17,996 nt of DNA from positions 1-17,996 of the forward strand of contig JBBQQK010000013.1 in NCBI GenBank assembly GCA_038216025.1. The letters run 5' to 3'. A model generated the notes under the pieces. The model worked only from the letters and a program-made list of their open reading frames with translations, was not told where the DNA came from and did not search any database. Of the stretch, positions 1 through 7,478 are shown piece by piece (positions within the stretch are counted from its first letter, which is position 1; each line of letters starts with the position of its first letter). The translations under genes and the position numbers were made by a program. This stretch comes from JBBQQK01 sp038216025 (GTDB lineage: Bacteria; Patescibacteriota; UBA1384; XYA2-FULL-43-10; 1-14-0-10-43-13).

Positions 1-1836
1 CGTATTTCCCATTCAAATAATTTGCTAGTTAGAGCGAGTGAATCCTTTTTCAATTTTGTTGGATCCAGCAATACAGCAATGACCGGCAAAGAGCAGCATA
101 ACGAATTTTACAATCCAAACAATCCTCACAAAATGACTCCAATGCAAGAGAGCCAAATAAAGCTTTTGGGGGAAAAGGCGGCAAAGCTTGGTTTTGAATG
201 TCAGGTTAGGCTTGTGTCTGTGGCTGAGACCTCTCAAAAAGCCCGTCAAAATCTTGATAATATTGCGTCGGCGTACAATCAATTTCATGCGCCTGATTCT
301 AACGGCTTAAATATTAGAAGGGGATTGGATAAAAAAACTGAAATCACCAATTATGTTTTTAGGCTTTTTGGTACCGGGCCCCGGATGATTTTAAATACAG
401 AAGAGCTATCTTCCGTATATCATCTGCCAAATCGATTTTGCGAAACGCCAAATATTTGTTGGTTATTGGCAAAAAAAGAGCCGCCTCCGGCAAATATGCC
501 CAAAGAGGGAACTATTATCGGCAATGCTACTTATCGTGGGCAAAAAATTCCAATAAGAATCAAGTTACAGGATCGTTTGCGCCATATTTACCAGATTGGT
601 AAGACCGGCGTGGGTAAAACCGTGATGTTTCAAAATATGATTCGTCAAGATATTGAAGCTGGACATGGCGTTTGCTACTTGGATCCAAATGGAGACGCTG
701 CCGAATGGATTTTAAATCATATACCGAAGGAGCGAGCTGACGATGTTATCTATTTTAATCCGTCTGACATAGAACGTCCCTTTGGCTTGAATATGCTTGA
801 ATGGAAAACAACCGAACAAAGAGATTTTCTAGTGCAAGAATCAATTCAGATATTTTATAAATTATTCGATCCAAATCAGACAGGAATGGTTGGCCCTCAG
901 TTTGAACATTGGATGAGAAATGCTGCTCTTACATTGATGTCGCATCCTGAAGGTGGAACGATTATCGATGTTCCTCGACTATTTACTGATCCTGATTTTG
1001 AAAAAGACCGTGTTAAATATGTTACCGATCCGGTAGTAAAAGGCTTTTGGGAAAACCAAATGGCTAAGACAGCTGATTTTCATAAGTCAGAGATGTTGAA
1101 CTATTTCACATCCAAATTTGGACGTTTTATGACAAATGATATGATGCGCAATATTATTGGTCAAACCAAATCTTCTTTTGATTTCAGAGATGTAATGGAC
1201 AATAAAAAGATTTTAATTTGCAATCTCTCCAAAGGTAAAATAGGGGAAATAAACGCTTTTCTGCTGGGCATGATAATAGTTTCAAAGATCGCCATGGGAG
1301 CTTTTTCCCGCCAAGATATTCAAGAGAGCAAGCGTGTTCCATTTTTCTTATACGTTGATGAGTTTCAAAATTTTATAACTGATGTTTTTGCTACGATTCT
1401 TTCGGAATCACGAAAGTATAAGCTCGGTTTGGCTATTACAAATCAATATATCGAGCAATTAGATGAAAAAATACGAGCAGCAGTAGTTGGAAATGCCGGT
1501 ACGCTTGTTGCTTTCCGCATGGGAGCTGCTGATTCAGAATTTTTTGTAAAAGAATTTGATCCCTTAAAACAAGATGACTTAACGAGTATCGATAAATACA
1601 ATTTCTATATTAAAATGCTTATAGATGGAGCGCCAACCAAGCCATTTAACGGTCAGTCAATTTGGCCTGACGATTATGACGGAAATCCATCTTTGGGAAA
1701 AGCAATCAAAGAACTTTCCAGATTGAAATATGGCAGACCTTGTGAAGAGGTATCCAAAGAAATACTAGATCGCTCCAAGGTTGACCTTATAGATCTGCCA
1801 GGAATCAGCGCTACTGATGTAATGGCTAAAAGTTAA
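1..1836 (+). CDS. VirD4/TraG-like ATPase, 5' end outside the window
   Basis: The product is a P-loop ATPase of the VirD4/TraG/HerA-like class, which couples or pumps DNA at conjugation-type secretion channels. The frame is open to base 1, and the complete paralogue at 3631-6795 has about 240 more N-terminal residues, so the TTG at 22 is not the real start. Visible motifs are Walker A GKTGVGKT (598-621), an aspartate-rich turn DPNGD at 682, the Walker B strand ending in LYVDEFQNF (Asp at 1357), and a GNAGT motif shortly before the end of the core (near 1489). The gene stops soon after the ATPase core and lacks the long charged tail of its paralogue. Around the Walker B region the two proteins look roughly half identical. 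The ATPase assignment is firm; the substrate (DNA for transfer or uptake) is inferred from the family. Confidence 0.85.
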   Translation, partial: RISHSNNLLVRASESFFNFVGSSNTAMTGKEQHNEFYNPNNPHKMTPMQESQIKLLGEKAAKLGFECQVRLVSVAETSQKARQNLDNIASAYNQFHAPDSNGLNIRRGLDKKTEITNYVFRLFGTGPRMILNTEELSSVYHLPNRFCETPNICWLLAKKEPPPANMPKEGTIIGNATYRGQKIPIRIKLQDRLRHIYQIGKTGVGKTVMFQNMIRQDIEAGHGVCYLDPNGDAAEWILNHIPKERADDVIYFNPSDIERPFGLNMLEWKTTEQRDFLVQESIQIFYKLFDPNQTGMVGPQFEHWMRNAALTLMSHPEGGTIIDVPRLFTDPDFEKDRVKYVTDPVVKGFWENQMAKTADFHKSEMLNYFTSKFGRFMTNDMMRNIIGQTKSSFDFRDVMDNKKILICNLSKGKIGEINAFLLGMIIVSKIAMGAFSRQDIQESKRVPFFLYVDEFQNFITDVFATILSESRKYKLGLAITNQYIEQLDEKIRAAVVGNAGTLVAFRMGAADSEFFVKEFDPLKQDDLTSIDKYNFYIKMLIDGAPTKPFNGQSIWPDDYDGNPSLGKAIKELSRLKYGRPCEEVSKEILDRSKVDLIDLPGISATDVMAKS

Positions 1837-1890
1837 AGATCTATCTTAAAATTTTAGAATAATCCGAACCTATGATAGTTTTGAAATAAT

Positions 1891-1921
1891 ATCCGTTCAA
1901 CCTTTAAAAGTGTTGACGGAT
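1891..1921 (+). other. Hairpin overlapping the -35 box
   Basis: ATCCGT-T-CAAC (1891-1901) pairs with GTTGACGGAT (1912-1921): ten base pairs with one bulged T and a ten-base loop, followed by a T-rich stretch. The 3' arm contains the TTGACG -35 hexamer of the next promoter. It could act as a weak terminator for the upstream ATPase gene, as an operator, or both. AATAATCCG (1858-1866) is also complementary to CGGATTATT (1917-1925), giving an alternative pairing of the same 3' arm. Confidence 0.45.
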
Positions 1922-1941
1922 TATTATTTATGTGGTAATAT
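1913..1941 (+). promoter_or_regulatory. Near-consensus sigma-70-type promoter
   Basis: TTGACG (1913-1918), a 17-base spacer and TAATAT (1936-1941) match a vegetative promoter closely. The predicted transcript starts near 1948, about 28 bases before the ATG at 1976, so this promoter decides the start of the next gene. It would drive the two-gene unit 1976-3522. Confidence 0.75.
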
Positions 1942-1975
1942 AAGTACAGCTTTAAAACAAAAACGAAAGGTTTCA

Positions 1976-2485
1976 ATGGCAACGGAAAGAGAACTGGAAG
2001 CTATAAAACAACTACTTGACACTGCTGAAAACAATCTGCGTCAAGCTAAAAGCATTTTATTTTCTTCCGAACTGAGCAACAAAGCCAAAGACCTCTCAGG
2101 TTCAAATGACGGACGTATCGTAGAGGGAGTATTTGACGGCGAGACAATGATCGATTCTGAAAACAAAAAGTATCCTGTTCCAGCAAATTATGCATCCAAA
2201 TCAAAGTTAATTCCGGGCGACATCTTAAAGCTTACCATCTCAGAGGACGGTTCGTTTGTTTTCAAACAAATCGGACCCATCAAGCGAAAGAAAATCTTGG
2301 GAGATCTTGAAGAAGTCACCGAAGGTAAATACGTCGTTAATTCCGAAGGCAAAAAATATCGTGTTATTTTGGCCTCGGTTACATATTATAAAGCGAAGGC
2401 AGGGGATAAGCTTACCATCATCGTTCCAGAAAAAGGCGAGTCGGAATGGGCAGCAGTAGAAAATGTTTTAGATAATTTAGGGTAA
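1976..2485 (+). CDS. Conserved-looking small protein with duplicated beta unit
   Basis: The protein has 169 residues and belongs to no family I can name with confidence. The start is the ATG at 1976, with GAAAGG five bases upstream; a longer reading from 1910 would overlap the promoter and is rejected. The first 40 residues are helical and charged, probably a short coiled coil. Two similar beta-rich units follow: residues about 55-93 (GETMIDSENKKYPVPANYA..., ending KLTISEDG) and about 116-155 (GKYVVNSEGKKYRVILASV..., ending KLTIIVPEKG). Both carry an S-E-x-KKY core and a GD-x-LKLTI-type strand, so the gene probably arose by internal duplication. No signal peptide or membrane segment is visible. 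The next gene begins eight bases after the stop, which indicates one transcript with the regulator. A nucleic-acid-binding beta-barrel is conceivable but unsupported. Confidence 0.8.
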   Translation: MATERELEAIKQLLDTAENNLRQAKSILFSSELSNKAKDLSGSNDGRIVEGVFDGETMIDSENKKYPVPANYASKSKLIPGDILKLTISEDGSFVFKQIGPIKRKKILGDLEEVTEGKYVVNSEGKKYRVILASVTYYKAKAGDKLTIIVPEKGESEWAAVENVLDNLG

Positions 2486-2493
2486 ATATTATT

Positions 2494-3522
2494 ATGCCAA
2501 TCAAGAATTTCAGCCCGCTTAAAATTGTTAAGAAAGCGTTAGTCAATTTAAAAGAAAAAGAGCAACGCGTTGTTGCCGGTCGTTTTGGTATAGGCGAATC
2601 AAGAAAAACTTTGTCGAGTATTGGAAAAGAACTCAAGCTGTCCAGGGAGCGCATTCGTCAGATCGAACGGGAAAGCCTTAAAAAGTTAGCCAAAGAGATT
2701 GTGGATAAAAATCCTGATTATATCGAGTGGATTATCACAACCTTTAACAGTATCGGTAAAATCACTACTTCAAAGAACGCAGCTAGAAAATTTCTTGAGG
2801 AAGAATATAGAACTCCAGATGAATATAATTCCCTTGGTCTTATTTTCTTCTTAATGCCTCAAATCAAAAAAATTGAAAAAACTAGAGAGCTCGAGTCTAG
2901 CTGGGTACTTTCTTCTCTTTCAAAAGATGATGTAGTGAAAGTTATCGAAGACTGGGCTAAACATCTCGAGAAAATAAAAAAGCCTGAATCTATAGATATA
3001 TTGGTTAATAACCATCCCGAACACAGCAAATATGAAATTACTTTCTTGTCTGAGCTTCCATCTGTGAGCAAAAAACTTGTTAAGACTGAAACTGGTCACG
3101 TGGGTCTTGCAAAATGGCCTGAAGTAAATCCCAGGAACGTTCGCGATAAAATCTATTATGTTCTGAAAAGCGAAGGAAAACCACTTCATTTTGATGAAAT
3201 TGCAAAAAGAATCAATGAACAGAGTTTCTCTAAGAAAAAAGTTGTAAGAGCGACTGTTCATAACGAATTGATTGCAGATGATCGTTTCGTTCTCATCGGC
3301 CGTGGTATCTATGCTTTGTCCGAATGGGGTTATGAGCCAGGAACGGTTAAGGATGTGATATCGGAGGTTATGAAAGCTAATCTAGATCCAATGACCACCG
3401 AAGAGATTATATCAGCTGTACTTGCCAAGAGGGCTGTTAAAAAAAATACTATTATCATAAATCTTCAAACAAAAACAGAATTTAAAAAAGTCGGTAAGGA
3501 TAAATATAAGTTAGCTAGTTAA
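2494..3522 (+). CDS. Sigma-region-4 / HARE-HTH transcription regulator
   Basis: This 342-residue protein is a DNA-binding regulator. Residues about 16-68 resemble sigma-70 region 4 (the domain that reads the -35 box), with the helix-turn-helix core SSIGKELKLSRERIRQIE. Residues about 213-278 form a HARE-HTH winged helix (GKPLHFDEIAKRI... to GRGIYALSEWGY), the fold also found in the RNA polymerase delta subunit. A second, more divergent winged helix fills residues about 281-341. The region between 75 and 210 is helical and unassigned. Sigma region 2 is absent, so it cannot melt DNA as an ordinary sigma factor; a polymerase accessory role is the best inference. The ATG at 2494 has only a weak AGGG (2479-2482). 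It is co-transcribed with the preceding gene, and a terminator follows at 3552. Confidence 0.85.
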   Translation: MPIKNFSPLKIVKKALVNLKEKEQRVVAGRFGIGESRKTLSSIGKELKLSRERIRQIERESLKKLAKEIVDKNPDYIEWIITTFNSIGKITTSKNAARKFLEEEYRTPDEYNSLGLIFFLMPQIKKIEKTRELESSWVLSSLSKDDVVKVIEDWAKHLEKIKKPESIDILVNNHPEHSKYEITFLSELPSVSKKLVKTETGHVGLAKWPEVNPRNVRDKIYYVLKSEGKPLHFDEIAKRINEQSFSKKKVVRATVHNELIADDRFVLIGRGIYALSEWGYEPGTVKDVISEVMKANLDPMTTEEIISAVLAKRAVKKNTIIINLQTKTEFKKVGKDKYKLAS

Positions 3523-3548
3523 AACTAGTAAATCGTTGTATAATGTAC

Positions 3549-3554
3549 TATAAT
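3549..3554 (+). promoter_or_regulatory. Candidate -10 box for the 1054-residue ATPase gene
   Basis: A perfect TATAAT lies 77 bases before the ATG at 3631; another TATAAT is at 3539-3544. Neither has a convincing -35 hexamer at the right distance (TAGTAA and TAGTTA), so the call rests on the -10 alone. The box overlaps the left arm of the terminator hairpin of the upstream unit. Confidence 0.35.
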
Positions 3555-3590
3555 TAAAAGCAAGAGCAATCTTGCTTTTAATTTATTTTA
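3552..3590 (+). terminator. Intrinsic terminator after the regulator gene
   Basis: A perfect 14-base inverted repeat (AATTAAAAGCAAGA at 3552-3565 with its complement at 3570-3583) encloses a GCAA tetraloop and is followed by a T-rich tract (TATTTTA). It lies 30 bases after the stop codon at 3522 and ends the 1976-3522 unit. Confidence 0.7.
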
Positions 3591-3630
3591 TTAACCGCCT
3601 TGGTGCGAATAGCATCAGGATAAGGAAAAA

Positions 3631-6600
3631 ATGGAAATATTACTGGTTACTATTCTGGGAGTATTGATATTGGGCCCTGTTTATATTTTTTTGAATTTGA
3701 AAAAAGTTAAAAAAGAACATAATAAAATCGGTTGGCAAAGAATTCAAGAGTATGTCACATTAAGAATCGACGTACCCAAAAATAACGAAAAGCATCCACT
3801 TGCTGCAGAGCAAATGTTCGCTGCATTACATGGTATTTACTCTTCTAGTTCTGAATTTCAGAGTCAGATGAGTTTTGAAATTGTGGCCAAAGATAAATTT
3901 ATTCAATTTTATGTCACCGCTCCAAAACATATAAAAGACTTTGTGGAAGGACAGATTTATGCACAATATCCCACAGTTGAAATTAACGTTGTCGAAGATT
4001 ACGTAAAAGATGTAGATAAACATAATTCAAGCTACGCGGGCTGTGAATTGATTTTGACGAAACCGGATGTCTATCCGATTAAATGCTTTTCTGATTTTGA
4101 AGTTGATCCGTTGTCTGGCATTACTTCTGTAATGTCCAAGTTGAATAGCATGGAGCAAGTCTGGTTCCAATTGATAATCAAGCCGGTAGGGGATGATTGG
4201 CAAGATAAAGGCAATAAAATAGTTTCCTCTGTCCGATCAGGTAAACCAATCGGTGGTCCTGATATGCGAAAAGTATTATTGGGCGGTTTTGGTAAATTTC
4301 TAAAAATGATTGCCATGCAGGCATTCAAACCAGGGCAAGAAATGGTTGACGAAAAAGCGGAAATTAAGCTCCCGGCTTCGGTTGAAGAAGCTTTAAAAGG
4401 GATAGAGCAAAAAATCACAAAACTTGGTTTTCAAACAAAAATTAGGATATTTTCTGTGTCTGGCGACACGCTCACTGCAAAGGTGAGGTGTCAAACTGTA
4501 GCCGCTGCCTTCAAGCAATTCAATACAAATAACCTTAATGGTTTTACGGCAGGAGAAATTAAAGAGAATGACGGTGAAGTTTTTGATGAGTACAGCCAAC
4601 GATACTTTGGTGACGAAGGAAGTATTCTTAATATTACTGAGCTGGCCTCTGTTTTTCATTTTCCTCATAAATCAGTTGAGACTCCAAATATTGTTTGGTC
4701 TGGAGCAAAAAAAGGTGAGCCGCCAGCAAACCTACCACTTGCTGAAAATACTCCAAATGAACAGTTTACCGTGATAGGGGTGACCAATTTTCGGAACGTA
4801 TACCGTGAATTCGGAATTAAGAGTGATGATCGAAGAAGACATATTTACATTGTGGGAAAATCAGGTACTGGCAAATCTACTTTAATTGAAAATATGGCAA
4901 TCAATGATGTTGTGCAAGGCAGGGGAGTGATCGTCGTAGATCCTCATGGCGAATTGGCTGATAAAGTATTGTCATGCATTCCGGACGAGAGAGTGGGGGA
5001 CGTAATTGTTTTTGATCCTGCTGATAGGGCTTACCCGGTAGCATTCAATCTGTTGGAGTCGGTAGATGATGACTTTAAGGGAATGGTTGCTTCGGGATTT
5101 GTCGGCATCTTTAAAAAAATATTCGGAGATTCTTGGGGTCCAAGACTTGAACATATTTTACGTAACACCGTACTCGCTCTTTTGGATTATCCTAACTCGA
5201 CAATGCTCGATATTCCACGAATGCTGACGGAGAACCGTTTTCGAGATAAAGTAGTGGAAAAAGTAAAAGATTCTGTCATCAGAGATTTCTGGGTGAATGA
5301 GTTCGCACAATATGATGCTAAATTTAGAACCGAGGCCGTCTCTCCTATTTTGAATAAGGTAGGGCAGTTCTTGGCTACCGCAACGATTCGCAACATCGTC
5401 GGTCAAGCTAATTCTCGAATAAATATTCGTGAAATAATGGATAATAAAAAAATCTTGGTTGTTAATTTATCCCGAGGCAAAATTGGCGAAGACAATTCTG
5501 CCTTGCTCGGCGCTATGATGATCACAAAGATTCAGTTGGCGGCAATGAGTAGAGCTGATACTGCCGCAGATAATCGGCCTGATACTTACTTATATGTTGA
5601 TGAGTTTCAAAATTTTGCCACCGATTCATTTGCAGTAATTTTGTCTGAGGCAAGAAAATATAATCTTTGCTTAACTATGGCCAATCAGTACATAGAACAG
5701 ATGCAAGAAGCTGTAAGAAGCGCTGTCTTCGGCAATGCCGGAACTATCATTACCTTTCGCGTAGGCGGCACGGATGCTGCTTTTCTTGTCAAGGAATTTG
5801 AGCCGGTTTTCGACGCAAATGATTTGGTTAATCTAGATAGATATACAGTATATTTAAAATTATTGATCGATGGGATTGCGCCGCCTGCTTTCTCGGCCAG
5901 AACTTTGCCTCCTGTTCAAAAGATGTCAGGAAATGCTGAAACAGTGATAAACTTATCTCGAAAGAATTATTCTAGCGATAGAGCGCTTGTTGAAGAGCAA
6001 ATAGGGAACCGTTCGAAAGAAGAAGAAAATGAATTAAGAAAAGAAGCGGAAGTGTTTAGACAGGGAGGTCTTGAAGCGCTTCTCAAAAAAAATGGGGGAG
6101 AGTCTTTTGAGCCCAAAATAGTTGATAGAACAGTGCGGGCAGAAATTGTCACACAAAGTGTGACAAAGCCTCAGGAACGTATTATTGCAGGAATCAAATC
6201 GGAAGAAAATACAGTTTTTAAAGAAGAAGTAATACAGAGCAATGACGAAGATCAAAAATCTGAAAAAAAGGAAAAAACTAGAATTTTAAAATATAAAAAT
6301 ATAATAGGGGATAAGCTTTATAAAGAGCAAACTGGTAAAGGCGGAATTAAATGGTATGTTGGTGAGGAAATTGCTTTAGACAAATATAAAGAATTAGGAA
6401 TTGAAGTTCCTTCTGCTGCTCTTTCGATGATAGATCTTGCAATGAAAGTGGTCACAAAAAATGATTTAAAGCTTGCTGAAAATCGTCTTGAGATAAAACC
6501 GGTTGAAGATGTGGTTCCTCTTGCTATTGAAGACAATGTGACTAACCCTATCGTTGAGATTAAAGAGGGCATATCCAATGAGCCAATGCTTATGGAAAGT

Positions 6601-6795
6601 CATCCCTCAAGTGATTTGGGTTATATTGCAAAAGATGTACAAGTTACTGAAATTAAGCAGGAACTAGAAAATCCAGTTATTAACACCAACGAAGACAAAA
6701 TAGACGATAAGGATGATTCAAATAGCTCTGCCGTTGGCAATAGCAGTCAACCTCAGCATATTGAAGAAGGCCAAGCAGTAAAGATCTCAGAATAA
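3631..6795 (+). CDS. Membrane-anchored VirD4/TraG-like ATPase with charged tail
   Basis: This 1054-residue protein is a complete relative of the ATPase gene at the left edge. Residues 3-22 form a hydrophobic N-terminal anchor followed by a lysine-rich cytoplasmic turn. Residues about 35-400 form an N-terminal region typical of these large candidate-phyla ATPases. The motor follows: Walker A GKSGTGKS (409-416), DPHGE (437-441), Walker B YLYVDEFQNF (653-662, Asp657/Glu658) and GNAGT (701-705). Residues about 780-1054 are a charged, low-complexity tail with a small compact segment near 885-935. The start is supported by AAGGA (3622-3626), four bases before the ATG. It probably acts at the membrane as a DNA-coupling or DNA-pumping ATPase; that substrate is inferred. 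No VirB4, relaxase or pilin gene is in the window. Confidence 0.88.
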   Translation: MEILLVTILGVLILGPVYIFLNLKKVKKEHNKIGWQRIQEYVTLRIDVPKNNEKHPLAAEQMFAALHGIYSSSSEFQSQMSFEIVAKDKFIQFYVTAPKHIKDFVEGQIYAQYPTVEINVVEDYVKDVDKHNSSYAGCELILTKPDVYPIKCFSDFEVDPLSGITSVMSKLNSMEQVWFQLIIKPVGDDWQDKGNKIVSSVRSGKPIGGPDMRKVLLGGFGKFLKMIAMQAFKPGQEMVDEKAEIKLPASVEEALKGIEQKITKLGFQTKIRIFSVSGDTLTAKVRCQTVAAAFKQFNTNNLNGFTAGEIKENDGEVFDEYSQRYFGDEGSILNITELASVFHFPHKSVETPNIVWSGAKKGEPPANLPLAENTPNEQFTVIGVTNFRNVYREFGIKSDDRRRHIYIVGKSGTGKSTLIENMAINDVVQGRGVIVVDPHGELADKVLSCIPDERVGDVIVFDPADRAYPVAFNLLESVDDDFKGMVASGFVGIFKKIFGDSWGPRLEHILRNTVLALLDYPNSTMLDIPRMLTENRFRDKVVEKVKDSVIRDFWVNEFAQYDAKFRTEAVSPILNKVGQFLATATIRNIVGQANSRINIREIMDNKKILVVNLSRGKIGEDNSALLGAMMITKIQLAAMSRADTAADNRPDTYLYVDEFQNFATDSFAVILSEARKYNLCLTMANQYIEQMQEAVRSAVFGNAGTIITFRVGGTDAAFLVKEFEPVFDANDLVNLDRYTVYLKLLIDGIAPPAFSARTLPPVQKMSGNAETVINLSRKNYSSDRALVEEQIGNRSKEEENELRKEAEVFRQGGLEALLKKNGGESFEPKIVDRTVRAEIVTQSVTKPQERIIAGIKSEENTVFKEEVIQSNDEDQKSEKKEKTRILKYKNIIGDKLYKEQTGKGGIKWYVGEEIALDKYKELGIEVPSAALSMIDLAMKVVTKNDLKLAENRLEIKPVEDVVPLAIEDNVTNPIVEIKEGISNEPMLMESHPSSDLGYIAKDVQVTEIKQELENPVINTNEDKIDDKDDSNSSAVGNSSQPQHIEEGQAVKISE

Positions 6796-6811
6796 TTTTT
6801 TGTAAAGTGGC

Positions 6812-6875
6812 GGGGGAGAGCTAAACGGGGGAGTGCCTTCTATTTGCACTTTTATTTTATTGTGCAATAAGGCAT
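6812..6875 (+). other. G-rich direct repeats and hairpin after the ATPase gene
   Basis: CGGGGGAG occurs twice (6811-6818 and 6826-6833), striking in AT-rich DNA. It runs into a hairpin: GTGCCTT (6833-6839) with AAGGCAT (6869-6875), containing TTGCAC (6844-6849) with GTGCAA (6862-6867) and a 12-base T-rich loop. No T-run follows, so this is at best a poor terminator for the ATPase gene. GGGGGAGAGCT (6812-6822) can also pair with AGCCCTCCCCC (7063-7073), 10 of 11 positions. Confidence 0.45.
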
Positions 6876-6989
6876 TATCTTTATCTAAAAAAAGTAGCAC
6901 CTTTGGTTTTGAATATCTATTCAAGATAAAATGAAAAAATGTTCTTTTTCCGCTTATCGGTACCGGATAATTCTTAGATTATAATTTGC

Positions 6990-6998
6990 TGTTATAAT
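6990..6998 (+). promoter_or_regulatory. Extended -10 promoter in the long intergenic region
   Basis: TGTTATAAT is a perfect TGn-extended -10 element. The -35 region is weak (TTCTTA at 6971-6976, spacer 16), which extended -10 promoters tolerate. A second TATAAT lies at 6980-6985. Transcription would start near 7005 and run into the strong terminator at 7386, giving an RNA of about 410 bases. Confidence 0.5.
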
Positions 6999-7004
6999 GG
7001 CTAA

Positions 7005-7418
7005 CAAATCATTGGATTTTTCTAACAATATCTGCTGGGTTGATGCTATTTTGACACGATTGAGCCCTCCCCCTTCGTAAACCAACCGGAGAAGTGGTTG
7101 AGTGTGCTTGCTTGGTAATTGAATTGGTCAATAAGTTCGGATGCCAGTAAACGAAGAACTCCGTAAAAGAGAATACAACGTAAGGCCGCTAATCAATATG
7201 GCCTTAGATTGGCTTGTAACAGCGAGTTTAAGTGGCTGGCGTAAATTGTCCGGTTGACCAAATATCTAGAATTTAATAATGCTTAATGTCGTATAACATA
7301 CATTATGCGACATAGTACCTTATTAGTTGTTGTTATGATATCTGGTGCTAGTAGTTCGCGAGCAACATGATCAGTATATTGAGATAAAAGCCCCTAAAAT
7401 CGATTTTAGGGGCTTTTT
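7005..7418 (+). ncRNA. Candidate structured RNA gene of unknown class
   Basis: This is the main part of the 683-base stretch (6796-7478) that holds no confident protein gene. It is bounded by an extended -10 promoter and a perfect terminator. Visible pairings are TAAGGCC (7181-7187) with GGCCTTA (7200-7206); an 11-pair hairpin with a six-base loop (7286-7296 with 7303-7313, one G-U pair); CAACCGGA (7083-7090) with TCCGGTTG (7249-7256); and TTGGTCAA (7124-7131) with TTGACCAA (7254-7261). The last two exclude each other, as in a switch or pseudoknot. The 5' part (TTTTGACACG at 7050-7059) faintly recalls a tmRNA 5' end, but no tRNA-like 3' end, CCA or tag is found. A 38-codon reading frame (7141-7257) lies inside it without a ribosome-binding site. 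The exact 5' end is a guess. Confidence 0.4.
7386..7418. terminator. Bidirectional intrinsic terminator
   Basis: A perfect 16-base inverted repeat (7386-7401 with 7402-7417, core AAGCCCCTAAAATCG) is flanked by T-runs on both strands. It separates plus-strand transcription from the convergent minus-strand sbp gene, whose stop is at 7479, and probably serves both. Confidence 0.85.
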
Positions 7419-7478
7419 ATTAGAAAAACGATAACTAATACCTACTATTGTTTTTCGTTCGTTATTATTTTAAGTCAG

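Noticed and set aside
1..1836. Truncated or decayed ATPase gene starting at the TTG at 22
   Set aside because: The frame is open to the window edge and all motor motifs are intact; the missing N terminus is explained by the window boundary.
1910..1975. Longer start (ATG at 1910) for the 169-residue protein
   Set aside because: It would place the first codons over the -35 and -10 boxes of a near-consensus promoter; the ATG at 1976 has a good ribosome-binding site and follows the predicted transcript start.
7005..7418. tmRNA (ssrA) or its circularly permuted form
   Set aside because: The TTTTGACACG segment is suggestive, but there is no T-arm, no CCA end, no acceptor complement to GGGTTGA and no tag reading frame ending in a LAA-type peptide on either side.
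6796..7478. RNase P RNA or SRP RNA
   Set aside because: I looked for the conserved RNase P core elements and the SRP tetraloop domain and found neither.
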